Positions 37,061-49,287 of a stretch of DNA of 64,000 nt are shown piece after piece (positions within the stretch are counted from its first letter, which is position 1; every line of letters starts with the position of its first letter). Below the pieces are notes generated by a model. The model was not told the origin of the DNA, ran no database searches, and saw nothing but the letters and a program-made list of their open reading frames with translations. Location: NCBI GenBank assembly GCA_022457155.1, contig JAJGOT010000462.1, positions 163,501-227,500 of the forward strand, written 5' to 3'. Both the position numbers and the translations under genes were made by a program. The stretch comes from Cladopsammia gracilis (taxonomy: Eukaryota; Cnidaria; Anthozoa; Scleractinia; Dendrophylliidae).

Positions 37061-37528
37061 GTTATCCTAACACTGAACAGCTATGAAATGCTTGTGGATG
37101 TATAGTTTGGTTATTGTAACTAATTAGCATTTCATTTTCATTTCATAAGTAGTCTACAACATTCGTGTCTGTGATTTACAATCACGAGCCGAATGCGAGT
37201 GTTAGTAGATCTCATACAACACGGCGCTCTTGTTGTAAACACTACTGAAATATACGTATTTGCAAGTACAATGTTACATGTATTATAATATGACTGACTA
37301 TGTAATTAATTCTAACTGTAAAATAAGTTCTGATATATAAAAAAATATTTTCATTTCAGCCGATATTTCAGAATTTCATCCTCAAAAGGGGGATTTTTTA
37401 AGATTTTTTAAGAGGATTTTTCAACCCACTTCGCGGTGTTTGAAATTCCTAATGAGAAACCCTTCCTTGAAATTGATAAAATTTCTTCCAGCTGACTTTT
37501 GTTGTTGTATTTATTCAGTTGAGACAAA

Positions 37529-37800
37529 CTAATGGCAGCAAAATTCTTCAGCTAAATCCAAACGGCTCACTAGTCCATGACACAATGCGTCATATAAAAC
37601 TTGGTAAGTGGCAGCTGAGCCTTCTCTTGCCTTCCATGCCAACAGCATTTTATATGCTTTCTCAGAGAATTCATCGTTGTCTTTATGAAAACTAGTTAGT
37701 ACTGCTTCGTCAAATTTTAGCCGACGCCCAAGGGGTATCCAGGTTGTAATTTTCCTTGATATCCATTCTAGCTCATCTTCAGATGGAATGCCGTCTTTCA
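37529..37800 (-). CDS. Death-domain terminal exon (host gene)
   Basis: The minus strand has acceptor TTCATGTACAG and an open frame of 90 codons to a stop. The sequence KDGIPSEDELEWISRKI, then WIPLGRRLKFDEAVLTSF, NDEFSEKAYKMLLAWKAREG and TYQVLYDALCH fits the six-helix death domain, with its conserved W and the helix-5 MLLAW. Death domains assemble signalling complexes in apoptosis and innate immunity. The exon starts in phase 1, matching two short exons upstream. A short tail, DLAEEFCCH, ends the protein. The N-terminal domains lie outside what I could identify. Confidence 0.75.
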
Positions 37801-37899
37801 CTGTACATGAAGAAAGAGAAAATGCATGTTTGCATTCAGGAGTGATGGTTCGACGAGATTCTAAAGATCATCTCAAATGTCTACAGTACAAATTATAAT

Positions 37900-38075
37900 G
37901 AATGAATGAATAAATGAATGGATAAATTAGTTAAACAATGGATCAATGAAAGGATGAGATGATTAATCAATCAACCAATTCATCAATTCAATCAACCATT
38001 CAATCAGTCAACCCGTTGGTCAACCAATCAATCGATTAAAGGCCAATCAATCAATCAATCAATAAATTCACGGCC
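37900..38075. repeat. Degenerate AATG/AATC simple repeats
   Basis: GAATGAATGAATAAATGAATG, then runs of ATCAATCAATCAACCAATTC type. Confidence 0.8.
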
Positions 38076-38084
38076 AACAGTAAA

Positions 38085-38350
38085 AACTAAAAGGAGCGAA
38101 TGGAGCAGCGAGAGAATGACACCATCATCACCAAAAGAAGCTGGAGATGGATTGGCCATTTACCTTAAAATGATTGTTATCACATTACAAGAATTGTTTA
38201 AGGCAGGATGGAAAGAGGTCGCCGAAAAACGACCTGGTGTACAGCTGTACAGAGGACATTTAGGGAACTGCAAAACATATGGAGCTCCATTGAGAAGCTG
38301 GAAAAGGACACGGCTGGAGAGATTTCGTTGCTGTGTTATGTGCCACTCGG
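38085..38350 (+). pseudogene. LINE ORF2 C-terminal tail fragment
   Basis: In shifting frames the plus strand reads KRSWRWIGHLP, RMERGRRKTTW and IWSSIEKLEKD. This is the RxWxWIGHVLR...GRPKxTWRR...W..IE.LAKDR tail of RTE/CR1-type LINE reverse transcriptases. Stops and frame changes make it a relic. Confidence 0.55.
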
Positions 38351-38608
38351 CATGTTGGGAAAGTAAGTAAACGATATCGTAGAAATTCAAGTTGCAATGC
38401 GGTTGCCTAAAATATCCCAAAATTCCGAATGTATATATTTTGAAAAGAAAACAAAAATAAATTCCGGTAGCTAGGAGGATTGATTTGTTGTGTAGCTATC
38501 AGTATTAATGGCAAAGACATGGTATGGTATCTTATGAATAGCATTGCGTATTTTTCGCAAGACTTAGAAGTAAGACCTAACAGTTTTTCTTAACTACATA
38601 TTAAATAC

Positions 38609-38683
38609 CTTTAAGTTCCTTTTTTCCTTCATTGGTTTTAATTTTGCCCTTTACTTCAGCGTCCACGTTTACAGTTTTCGGGC
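38609..38683 (-). CDS. Short phase-1 exon upstream of the death domain
   Basis: 75 bp between acceptor ACATTAAAG and donor AAAG|GTATTT, phase 1 in and 1 out. It encodes a charged linker (PKTVNVDAEVKGKIKTNEGK...) similar in pattern to the next exon. It joins in frame to the death-domain exon. Confidence 0.5.
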
Positions 38684-38866
38684 CTTTAATGTAAAATAAA
38701 AGATGTCAAATAATGTGGTATTCCAACCAATCGTTTCGTATACTGTTGCACCCATGCCTACAAAATCAGTTCTACACTTCCTTTTGCGGGATCACATGCG
38801 TTTAAGCAAATTAATGCAGATTATTTATACTTCCCAACACGTCAAAGTAAAGAAAAAACAAATCAC

Positions 38867-38932
38867 CTTTACGTCTCCATTTCTGTGCCTTCGTTTCAAT
38901 TTCACTCTCTACTTCAGAATTCCCCTTCACAA
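38867..38932 (-). CDS. Second short phase-1 exon of the death-domain gene
   Basis: 66 bp between acceptor TTTGAAAG and donor AAAG|GTGATT, phase 1-1, encoding VKGNSEVESEIETKAQKWRR. It is related to the 38609-38683 exon, suggesting exon duplication of a charged linker module. Confidence 0.45.
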
Positions 38933-40262
38933 CTTTCAAAGTACAAAGTAAAAATGGGCAAATGGATTGTTTATTAAAAAGGGGAAAATGTCTGTGCAAA
39001 TGTTTCAAGCGAAAAAAGTACAAACAAAGCTAGCCTACGCGTGACACAAACATATTTTCTGACGAATATATCTTATTTGCAAAATAAGGGTAACCCAGCT
39101 CATTCCTAGAATGTAATAAAATTTAAACTAACAATATTTACTATTCATGTCTTCTTTCTCTCCTTTATCGTAAACGGTGGCAAATATGCAAATTTTCACT
39201 AAAGTAATCACTGGGATGTAAACTTATTCGTAACTCTACGGCTTGCGCATATTTTATAGGTCAGGATTCTGATCTGTATAGTAAACTCTATTCAGAAGAC
39301 TATTTAACGTAGCATCGGCATTATTTTTTCTCCTTTTTAACTTCATTTTGTTTTTCGAACTTTTTATTAAAAAAAAAATATTATGATCAGGCAGTTTCAC
39401 TGAAAATTTGTAGATCTTTTTGCATTACTAAATGTTTTCCGCTTGATACGAACCGAGGAGCAAAATGTTAGTCCGGCTGGTTAGCTATGGGTGTCGTATG
39501 TCGTCTAATCGAAAAGTGCTCAGGATAAATTCGTTAAGGGCGGTTTTCAATTGAGTGTCGTTAAACTAACGCCAAAGTGATTACTCTGGCCAATTACAAC
39601 AAACGCAGACAATCCTACGAACCAATCAGAACTCGAAGCAAAAACATGGGATGAGTTTTTGTTTCTGTGCAACCGAGCTCGATTCATACGAACCGAGTAC
39701 GAATTATAAATGGAACACGGATAAACGTCAATTAGGTATGGGTTATTAAACGAGCTCGACTTCCATATTCAATACGACCTCGAAGTTCTCAAATTCGAGT
39801 AGCTCGAATTCAATTAATGGAGCTCGAATTCGACCAGTCGAGCATTAGGGTAACCGAGCTCGAATTTTGTTGGTTACTTTTGGGTGGGTCGTTACTCTCG
39901 GGAATTAATAGAAAGGTCCAACAGATTAGCAGTAATTAACTCTACAGTAACTTACAATTATTAAATGAATGTTATTAATTAATAATTGTAATCACATGTT
40001 CATTGAGAGTTATATGAAGCTAATTTATGAATCAAAGGTCATGGACCGCGGAGGGGGAGGGGCTGGTAGGGCCGCGGCCCCACCACTTTTTTGCGAATCA
40101 AATACTATGATTTTATTCCTTTTTTCGATTTTCAATATGAAAAAAATATTTTCAATTGTCAGCCCTCCCACTTTTCACCTTGCTCCGCGGTCCCTGAAGG
40201 TAATGTAAAAACAATATGTTAAAAACATTTTCTATCAATTAACCTCTCAAAATATGACGAAG
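38933..40262. other. Intergenic, no gene recognised
   Basis: AT-rich. A diverged copy of the foldback repeat of 8133-8945 lies at about 39590-39650, and GAGCTCGAATTC-like motifs recur at 39690-39860. Confidence 0.35.
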
Positions 40263-40319
40263 TGCTTCAAAGTCCATTTGCTGATGATATAGTTGTTGTA
40301 AACAAGCCTCCCCAATCAG
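40263..40319 (+). CDS. Possible exon of an RluA/RPUSD-type pseudouridine synthase
   Basis: A 57-bp stretch between a possible acceptor (GACGAAG) and a good donor (TCAG|GTACG) encodes LQSPFADDIVVVNKPPQS. The pattern (a)DD.vVVNKPPg.. marks the start of the catalytic fold of RluA-family pseudouridine synthases. No neighbouring exon was found, so this rests on one short motif. Confidence 0.35.
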
Positions 40320-40381
40320 GTACGAAATACTTAATTTGCAAAATTCAATTATAACCATAAAGCATCCCTTGAAATGAAACT

Positions 40382-40432
<51 letters not shown>

Positions 40433-41914
40433 GTATGTTGAATGTTGTCATCCAGGTTAGGCTGTTGTCTAAGAAAATAGCAGGGAGCCTAGGCCGGTGA
40501 TGACGTCAGCACGTAGTTTGTGCAAAGATTACTGTTCTCTTATTCCCTGATTTGTAATAATTTAAATAAATTTTATCAACAAATATTTTTTTAATATAAA
40601 TTTCATGAAATATTTAGTGCCAAATAATTCAGGTCCATCATGTTCTTCAGGTAAACATTTTATTAAGACAGTGGGTGCGTTTCTTTGGTCGAATCCAAAA
40701 ACGGATTTGTAGAGAAGGATTTTTCGGATTTGCGGTTTTCAAAGAAACGCCAAATCCAGAAAAGGATTTGTGTCATGTGACAGAACACTATGAGCGTGAA
40801 GAAGTTGGCACAGCTTGGGATTTGCTTGACTGTTGTTGAGTAACTTATGGGTGACATAAAACAAAGCAACGAAAAGTATAAAACATTTGTAATACTAGAG
40901 TGCAAAAAGAAAATGAACAACGGTAGAAAACAAAGAAAAAAGCCACCAGTACGCAACCTCGTATATTTGCCGATGTTAAAAAACGCCACAAAGGGCGACG
41001 AAAGTGCAAAATGACAGAAGTTCTGACAGCGTTTTTCATGTGGGAAATATGAATATTCCGTGACAAGTAGAGTTTAAGGATATTTTCTGTTTGTGAAAAA
41101 AAAAAAAAAAACAACAACCGTCGATAGTTGATCGTTAACAGCTGTTGGATAGTCTGTAAAATCCGCAGCTTCGCTGAGCGTAGAGGTCTCCAAAGGGAGT
41201 AACTCTTATGTGGGCCTGGAGTTTTTGTAGTTCAAGTTTAAAAAAGTCCCCAAGTCCTCAGCTTCTGCGCTCGCGCTTTTAGAGATCAACTTCGTTGCAA
41301 GAAGTTAGTGTTTAAGATCGCCAGACACGTTTCATTCTAATAATGGTTGTAGTTAGTAAACCACTACGGGTGGCGAATGAAATTTGTGTTTGATCTCCCT
41401 TCAGATTTTAGCTTTTTGTCAGTAAAGCATAAAAGTAAATTTTGGGTTTGATTTGAGTGAGTTTTCCTTCGTGTGGATGCAATCTGGATGATGTATCTTT
41501 GTGAAAGCTCCTTTAGCAAATATGTTTTCATTGTTGTTTGTTTGAACGAATTTTAGCGCGGTCGAGCGACGACCGTTTACGAAAGGGAAATCAGCAGCGA
41601 CGACCATTGGTGAGTTTTCCTTTCTTAAGACGCCATCAGTACGTTCATGACTTGTATGGAGAGACAACTTGCGCTAGGGGGAATGATCAAAGATCATTTT
41701 ATTATTTCATTTCTAGTATTTGAATGTAGAGTTTTTTGGGTTGTAAAATGTTCATTACAATAATTTATTGATTGTGCGAGAATTAACATTAATATTGATA
41801 TATATTTGATAATTGATAATTTATATTAAATTATGAATATATATATTCAATTAATAATAAAATTATTTCCTCATTTTTAATATTATTATTACCAAATTCC
41901 ATACTAAAGGGTCC
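40320..41914. other. Intergenic with (TA)n tract
   Basis: A (TA)n microsatellite at about 40387-40428 and an inverted GCGTTTCTTTGG / AAAGAAACGC pair at about 40677-40750, probably a small MITE. No gene recognised. Confidence 0.4.
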
Positions 41915-42360
41915 TCATCCCAGTTTATAATGAATATGTAATGATTTCATTTGAGTCGTTATCGTACTGATAAATAAAATTTCTGTATTTAAGAGAGATC
42001 CATGTTTTATTTTTATAATTAAATTTGGATATGCCTCAGCAACATTAAATAACATGGCCTTGATCGTTTTGATTGTCGTATGATTGGATCCTAAGACCTT
42101 TTTACATCCGTTTATAGTGAAATATGTAGTTTTTACTCTTTTTATTAGTGTCCAGGCGACCATGTAGATAATGGATTGAGTTCATTATTCCATGTAAATT
42201 CATATGTAAATTTGTCTGCATTACCATTTTACCATCTTCAAAAATAAAAAGAGAATCATACACACTGCTATCAACATCAGACACAAAATTTTTAACACCG
42301 TATATTATCAAATTTGCATCTCCTTATGTTAACGATGAAGGAGTTCCATTACATTTTAAA
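41915..42360 (-). pseudogene. Polinton fibre-like protein, 3' part
   Basis: The minus strand reads IIYGVKNFVSDVDSSVYDSL, FIFEDGKMVMQTNLHMN, then after a frame change KKVLGSNHTTIKTIKAM and HGSLLNTEILFI. Such FEDGxMVMQTNLDM repeats belong to fibre-like proteins of Hydra-type Polintons. The 5' part lies about 8.3 kb away (50690-51169), split at a (TA)n tract. Confidence 0.65.
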
Positions 42361-42361
42361 T

Positions 42362-42427
<66 letters not shown>

Positions 42428-42948
42428 ATGTATACACCCGTTTACAAAAAAAATGACATTTTTAAAAAATAGAAATATATATATAGCTATTGTGTTCGCA
42501 TCATAAATGTGGTGACAGGCGGTAGATACTTTTTCACAGTAACTACAATACCCTTTGCCAAGTGTTCATTACAGCCGGCGTCTGTTAATCTGCACCATTG
42601 TTCACGGACAACATTATTGAATAATTTTACACTTTAAATTATTCAATGCCTGAATATAAACAAATGAGCCAAAGACAATTTATTAACTCGAGCCTTTGCT
42701 TCTTTTGAGGCATTGCGGATAGCAACGATCTTCGTTGGAGACCGTGAAGAAAAAAAGTAACCTATTCTGCACCGCATCCATTGTCACATCGCATTGAGAT
42801 TGGGGAATAAATTCGGCGACCTGACAATGGTCACAGTGCGATTCAGATTGGGAGGGTGGGAGGGCGCTTGACATACCCGTCCCTGTCCTACTGCCGTCCT
42901 AGGTCCGATGATGTTTGTCACATCGCTCCATTACAACACTCCCTCCGC

Positions 42949-43031
42949 TTCTGTAGTTGAGCAGCAATGGGGTAATTTATTCATGGTGGTAGATTTTATA
43001 GCGTTGTTCGTAATATATGCAGTGCGAATAG
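42949..43031 (+). repeat. 83-bp direct repeat, left copy, flanking the DIRS-like element
   Basis: Begins CTTCTGTAGTTGAGCAGC and ends ATGCAGTGCGAATAGTA, and recurs at about 49542-49627. A 60-bp unit just after it (AACCTATTCTGCACCGCATC) also occurs upstream at about 42757-42813. Confidence 0.75.
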
Positions 43032-43313
43032 TAACCTATTCTGCACCGCATCCATTGTCACATCGCATTGAGATTGGGGAATAAATTCGGCTCCTGGCCT
43101 ATATAGTCTTGTTACTATTATAAACTACAACCAACCGATGGCTTCCTCTCCCATACCTAAAGATATTCCGCCAAGGGAGCCATCGGTTGCAGCTCGGGCC
43201 AAATATAATCCCCTAGCGTCCTCCCAGGCTATTCCGCGGTATAAGCCCAGACGCCAATTCCCCCTTACTCCTCACAAAATCCCCCAAACCTAAATCGTGA
43301 CTCACTCGTTAAT

Positions 43314-44696
43314 TTAACCGTTACTGTAACAAGCCGCATCTTCCCGTCCCCTTTTATGTCCTTGGGCTTGCACCGGTGGAAAGGCGCAGACGAAACGTTT
43401 GAGTTCGTTGATATCCTGCCAGGCATTGACCGGCCCCTCGTGAGACCCTGAAGCGAGCCTCGCCGACGCTCCGGCGGGATTCAGGACCTTTGCCAGTTGC
43501 ATATAGTAAAGCGCCGTGTGTCTGTTTGACCAGCCTACATGGTCCATGATTTCGGCGAGATCCGATCCAGTCAATGCGAGGGTGATTGCGCACCCCGCCC
43601 TGAAACCATGCAACGTTTCCCCGTCATCAGCTTTCATGTCCGTTAGGTAGACTTTTAAGCGCGCCTCAGCTGCGGACGAGGATAGGGGCCCATCTCGGAC
43701 GCCAAGGTCAGGCGTGATAGGACGGAAGAGGTAGCCCCGCGTAAGGTCAATGCGTATCTCCCTAGCTATCTCCAGATAGCGCTCAATCCCCCTTATCGGA
43801 CATATCTCCTTCTGTGGGTTCCGTCTGACTCCAAAAACGTTTTGATCGCCATCTCGAAGAGTCTTGCCCCAAATGTGATTGAATAAGAAGCCATCATTAT
43901 TCGGGAACCGCAAAATTTCTGGGACCTTCACTTGCCCCAGATCTCCCGGTCTGTCCCCGCTAAAAAATGCCAGCTTGAAGTAAGCTTGATCGCGGGCTAG
44001 GACAAAGCGATCAATGACCCTCGCCCTGTCTGTCTGTTGTAGCTTCGTTTCCAAATACACAGACAGTTGTGCCAGTTTATCTACAAAAAATGGCGTCGCC
44101 TGCTTGGGGGTTATCCGTGCCTGCAGTTGTTCAGCGGAGACTAATTTCAAGTAATCTTTAACTGATTTGTCAGCCGCCGGATTACCTAAACATAAACGTT
44201 TGTCCCAATCCCCATCTCTTCCCATCGCGTGGAATATCGCCCTTAGTTTTCCTATATAGGAGTCCACCGTTTTGTAAGAAAGATGTGTCGGGCACCCACA
44301 GTGAAACCTCCCTCTTTTCCCCAGAAATTCACAAGCGTTGCGGTGCACCTGGGTCTTCCCATCCTTGTCTTTGTAGACAAGAAAGCGACATATATCCCGG
44401 GGTGTTACGGTTTCCAAGGTAACGTAGCCTGGGAGCGCCGACAGAAAAGCCTCTAATTCCTGTTTCAAAGAGTCCTTTTGCTTAGTATAACTCGTCGCAC
44501 GGTCAAAATTCCATAATTGCTGCAACCTCTGTTCAATTCGTTCGAGATTTATATCCTTCTTCTTCGCCGCGCTAGGGAACCGAACTCGTCTATTGTAGCC
44601 ACATCGCTGGCAATAACGAAAATCCTGATCATTGGCATGAGCGCATACTGGGCACCTAACGGAAGGGGTAAACAACTTGGCAATTATCGGTAGATC
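43314..44696 (-). CDS. Tyrosine recombinase of the DIRS-like element
   Basis: The frame opens at a 3' splice site (TGTCATAG|GAT, 44696) in phase 0; no in-frame ATG precedes the zinc-ribbon-like N-terminus (CPVCAHANDQDFRYCQRCGYN). A SAM-like helical domain follows, then the catalytic domain with R in FFSGDRPGDLG, H-x-x-R in LHGFRAGCAI, HVGWSN and Y in TALYYMQ. YR retroelements use such an enzyme to insert circular DNA without target duplication. A 157-bp intron (44697-44853) with GT and AG ends would join it in frame to the RT-RNase H exon. Confidence 0.85.
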   Translation of the reverse strand, partial: DLPIIAKLFTPSVRCPVCAHANDQDFRYCQRCGYNRRVRFPSAAKKKDINLERIEQRLQQLWNFDRATSYTKQKDSLKQELEAFLSALPGYVTLETVTPRDICRFLVYKDKDGKTQVHRNACEFLGKRGRFHCGCPTHLSYKTVDSYIGKLRAIFHAMGRDGDWDKRLCLGNPAADKSVKDYLKLVSAEQLQARITPKQATPFFVDKLAQLSVYLETKLQQTDRARVIDRFVLARDQAYFKLAFFSGDRPGDLGQVKVPEILRFPNNDGFLFNHIWGKTLRDGDQNVFGVRRNPQKEICPIRGIERYLEIAREIRIDLTRGYLFRPITPDLGVRDGPLSSSAAEARLKVYLTDMKADDGETLHGFRAGCAITLALTGSDLAEIMDHVGWSNRHTALYYMQLAKVLNPAGASARLASGSHEGPVNAWQDINELKRFVCAFPPVQAQGHKRGREDAACYSNG

Positions 44697-44853
44697 CTAT
44701 GACACAAACAAAGAAACGGTTATCACGATTATATCAGGTTTTATTAGTAAGTAATTCAGTTCTGAGCACCTCCTATTCTATAGGACATAGAAAATCATGT
44801 TTCTCGTATCGCCCGATGTCTCATAATCATTATATTACAGTTCTCTAAAATAC

Positions 44854-47094
44854 CACGCGGAAGGCCCAAATGTCCCCTCGGGCCGACGTTCCAGGGAGCC
44901 AACCCTCCTTTGAGGGGTAGAGTAAAGTAGCTGCGTCGCTACGCCTCACAAGCCGGCTTCTCCTCTGTGCAGATCCCTCTAACAAAGGCCACCAGAATTG
45001 TCTGGGGTAGCTATCAATCACCACCATCGTGCAGGGCTGCCCACAGGACCTGAGATACCTCCAAACCGGGCCTACCAGTTCACTCGGGGGAAACACGTAC
45101 GGGTTCTGCATCACCGACGGAAACCGCGTAAGATCTTGTGCAAACACATTAACACCCAATGATCCTGGAGAAGGGTATGGCGTGAAGTGTGGCAAAGGCG
45201 TGCCTGTCTTGTCAGTCATGGCATTGGAATCTAGGGCCATGAGATCGCAGGAGTGGCCATCGGGACCTCCAAATTGCTGTTGTACCATGCGCCATACCCG
45301 GGGAGCTAGTTTCACATCAAGGTGCGATAATCTTCGCGAGGGGGAGTCAGCTGGATTCAAATGGGTGGAAACATACGACAAACGCAGTAATATATTCAGT
45401 TCTGTTGTAGTAAAGAACAGTTTTTTAATTGCCTTGTTTAATGAAAGACTGCGACCCCCTTGGTGATTCCAAACATGTACTACGGCTTGGTTGTCAACCA
45501 TTATGTCAACTCGCGCATTAGTTACATGATTAGTAAATGCGCGCAGCACATGGTCAACTGCTAGGGCCTCCTTAGTCGAGGTATCCAGACCCACCTCCTC
45601 TTCTGTCCAATAGTCAGACGCTTCTTGTGTAAACGGTGATAGGATGACCCCACCCCAACCAGACTGAGAGGCATCTGATGCGAGCTTCACTTGTAAATGC
45701 CTCTCCTCTCGCCACCCTATGGGTTGATCCCACTGTTCAAGGAATAACCAGTGCGCAATCTCCTCCCGGAGTGCGCCTTGAACGTGCACTGGTTTCATTT
45801 TACGCAGACCAATCGAAATTGCCGCATTCATTTCCCTTGTGGACAGCCTTGCTCCGGGCACCACCAGTGAAAACGAGACGCATTTTCCCGTTATCCGCTG
45901 CAGAGTCTTAACCAGGACCCAGCGACTTGCCAAAATAGCTTTTATCAATTCAACAAACTTCCTCTGTTTGTCTGCCTTCAAATGGAATACTTCTCTACTA
46001 GAGTCCACGAGAAAACCCAGGTATGAGACGATCTTTTGGGGAATCAACGTGGACTTTGCCAGACCTAAAAAATAGCCTAGCCGAACCAGATAAAAGGCCA
46101 CTAGAAAGATTGCTGACTTGGCCGCGGCGAAATGCCTCTGTTCAGAACTTTCCAGGCCCGCGTACGCGCCACCGTCTAATGGTACTTGGAGCTCACCATT
46201 ATGCCGGTCGTCAATATAAAGGGAACATGGTATTCCGAGGGACCGAAAGTAGTTAGACGCCATTAAGCCCGTGGAATGATAAATATAAGGAGAAATTTTC
46301 CACCCAAATGGAAGTGTGTTATAAACAAAATACCATCCGCCCCACTGAATGCCAAAATAAGTGCGACTATCTTCAGTTAGGAGGAGATGATCGTAGCCGG
46401 ATTTGTCGTCCAGCACAGTCTGGAAGGAGTCCTTCGGAACGTACCGGGGCAGATCCGTGATTTTATCCAAAGAGAAAGGTTTGTCTTGCATCCACAAATT
46501 CAAGTATCGCGCGTCCTGACACAGTCGAGGCTTTGTGGGCTCGACGGTCAGCGGTAGCACGATATGCGGGGCCTCTGTTTGCCCAACTTTCCCCAATAAC
46601 GATATGGCCCCAGTCTTTAGACGAGCCAGGAGAGTTTTCCGAATAAACTCACCAAACGATTTGCACGAGACATTATTGCGAAATGACCTACTAGGTGGGC
46701 AGTCCGAATCATAGTTCTCTCCTTTGAAAGTTCCTTTAAAGTGTTGAAAAAAGGAGAAAATCGATACCTTTCTCTCGATCCATTCTAATACCTCGACACG
46801 GTTTTCGATCGGCGCTGTTGCAGCAATATTCGCCCATTGTGCCGCATGTTCGTGTAATTCGCCCGCGACAAAGCTATTGGGGTCTCTGAAGACCAATTGG
46901 TCCACTTCTCCTATTAGTTCCCCTTTTCCCACTAAAAGGGCCGTTTTCTCCAGCTCCCTTTTTACCACCGTCTCTCCACTGGTTGGCACGGGATCTCCCA
47001 TGAAATTCACCCAACGTATGTCATTTCTCTTGGTTCCCTCGTTTATGACAACCATATCGAAATCCTTATCCTTTTCCCAACACCAGTATATTGC
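44854..47094 (-). CDS. Reverse transcriptase-RNase H of the DIRS-like element
   Basis: Open from an acceptor (TTTATTGTAG|GCA, 47094) through ATG 47055 to a donor-like GTG|GTATTT at 44854. Without splicing the frame stops at 44845. RT motifs: KPRLCQDARYLN, VLDDKSGYDHL (catalytic Asp), LPFGWKISPYIYH, SLYIDDR (YxDD). RNase H: LASDASQSGWGG, TKEALAVDHVL, IMVDNQAVVHVW and a final STHLNPADSPSR. The order matches DIRS elements. The phase-0 donor and acceptor with the recombinase exon suggest a spliced Pol. Confidence 0.88.
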
Positions 47095-47600
47095 CTACAA
47101 TAAACGATAGCAATAGAACGAAGATGAATAATTTAACGAGAAACAAAGAAGTCCCGTGCAAACCAGCGGAGAGACGGCAGTTCCGACCCAGTATGACCGG
47201 GAGGCTGTTTTGAAGCCAGTTTTCAAAACTCCCATCTCCCCGTGGCTGCGCAGAGCGTTATTATGTGAAGCTCATAAATTAATGAACAAAACCGAAATTA
47301 TTTATTGCCATGACAACGTACCAGGCAATGTAGAGAGCTCCTCGAGCCTCTTTCCCCCTGATTCCCATGACAAGTAAAGCGTGGGGGTAAAATCATACAA
47401 AATACAACATATATCAGTTTGCACAATCACTGAGGGCTTCCTCCTTTATTAGATCCACACATGCTATTATCACACAGGAGTATTCAGTCGGTCCTAGATT
47501 ATTTAATTCTCTTAAATATGTTACGGCACTACATGATCGTCTAAACATTATTATCATTTAGAAATAGACGCTATGTCCCAATCCCATCGTTGTGCGCTCC

Positions 47601-48176
47601 CTATTGGTCTTTTGGAGCCTCATTTTTCGTCGGCTGGTACCGGCGATAAGGGCCCGGGCGCTGATCTCTCCTCTTATTAAAGCAATTAGCCGCGATGTGG
47701 CCCACCCTATCACAGTAGTAACACCTGGGGCCCGGTCCATTCCTCCTGGGCCACCCGCCGTAGGATGTACTCATGCGGTCGCCGGAGCCTCGCCATTGCC
47801 CACCGGGGCCTCGCCATTGCTCGCCGGAACCTCGCCATTTGGCCATGGATTTCTCCACCTTCGCGACCGCCTCAAATACCGTCTGGTGATCCTTGTCCCC
47901 CAGGAGGCGTGACAAAAGGGACCTGAAATGTTCCTTGGGGTAATCAATCTTTATTCTCGCCGTCTGGCAGGCGACACGGTAGTACTCTGCCTTCTCATCC
48001 CGGCTGTCTCTTGCCCCATGTTCCAAATTTTCCAGCATCTCCAGGGCTTCAAATTTATTGAAATCAGTCAGCGGCCTGTGCGTGTAATCCATAGCCTTCT
48101 TCCTTAGCGTCGCCACCGTAGGTTTTGTCATATCCTCCATACTCTTTTTCAAAGTTTGGAGCTCTCTCTTCAGGTT
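47601..48176 (-). CDS. Gag-like protein, second exon, with CCHC knuckle
   Basis: Acceptor GTGTTTTGTAG|AAC at 48176. The helical part (LKKSMEDMTKPTV...FEALEMLENLEHGARDSRDEKA) and Arg/Gly-rich repeats precede one zinc knuckle CYYCDRVGHIAANCF (C-x2-C-x4-H-x4-C). It stops at 47601. Gag proteins coat element RNA. It is in frame with the exon at 49288-49461. No phase-0 donor was seen before the stop, so Gag and Pol may be expressed separately. Confidence 0.75.
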   Translation of the reverse strand, partial: NLKRELQTLKKSMEDMTKPTVATLRKKAMDYTHRPLTDFNKFEALEMLENLEHGARDSRDEKAEYYRVACQTARIKIDYPKEHFRSLLSRLLGDKDHQTVFEAVAKVEKSMAKWRGSGEQWRGPGGQWRGSGDRMSTSYGGWPRRNGPGPRCYYCDRVGHIAANCFNKRRDQRPGPYRRYQPTKNEAPKDQ

Positions 48177-48247
48177 CTACAAAACACAAAATGCGCACTA
48201 AGACACTTGCCATACAGTTCTCTCAGTCCACTCGGGCCCTGTCAATT

Positions 48248-48911
48248 GTTCGTGGTCGACCCCGACCACACTTTTACTGGTCGACCGCGACGACACTTTT
48301 ATTGGTCGACCGCGACCACACTTAATGTATTAGTCGACCGCGACCACACTTACATTCGGTCGACCGCGACCATACTTACATTCGGTCGACAGCGACCACA
48401 TTTGATGTCAGTAGTCGACCACGACCACACTTAATTTATTGGTCGACCGCGACCATACTTAATTTATTGGTCGACCGCGACCCCAATTACATTCGGTCGA
48501 CAGCGACCAGACTTTATTGGTCGACCGCGACCACACTTAATCCATTGGTCGACCGCGACCACACTTAATCTACTGGTCGACCGCGACCACACTTAATTTA
48601 TTGGTCGACCGCGACCACACTCAATTTATTGGTCGACCGCGACCACACTTAATTTATTGGTCGACCGCGACCACCCTTACATTCAGTCGACAGCGACCAC
48701 ACTTAACGTATTAGTCGACCGCGACCACACTTAATTTATTAGTCGAGCGCGACCACACTCAAGTTATTAGTCGACCGCGACAACACTTAATTTATCGATC
48801 GACCGCGACCACGCTTAATCATTGGTCGACCGCGACCACACTTAATTTATTGGTCGACCGCGACCACACTTAACTTATTGGTCGACCGCGACCACACTTA
48901 ATTTATCGGAA
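48248..48911. repeat. Minisatellite, about 28-bp unit with GTCGAC, about two dozen copies
   Basis: The unit is TTGGTCGACCGCGACCACAC plus CTTAATTTA. It fills more than half of the putative intron (48177-49287) between the two Gag exons. Copies differ by point changes and in the length of the spacer. Confidence 0.9.
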
Positions 48912-49287
48912 TAAATACTGAGTGGGCTAAACGCCTACTCGAATCTAAATGAAACCACAGGAATATAAATAAATACCACTACGCCGACCTTTAAAACTAC
49001 TGAATACAACCTGGAGAATATTCCATAATTATAAATGTATTAACATAATGTATCGACGATAACGAACGAGGAGACAAAACTTATACGAGGATAAAGTTAA
49101 CGAAACAACCGCGAAGGATAAGAATACAACATTTTAACTCTCCAAACAATGACTGAATGCAGCACAGCAAACCAGGACTAAACAAGCGCAGTGAAACGAG
49201 TTCTTCTCGGTCAGAAACACGAATTTTAACGACTATGTAAACAACTAACAGAATGAGAAAATGTAAATTCCACGTGTCTTAAATTAC

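Noticed and set aside
48248..48911. Regularly spaced repeats resembling a CRISPR array
   Set aside because: Units are directly adjacent without unique spacers, vary in length, and lie in a eukaryotic retroelement intron. This is a minisatellite.
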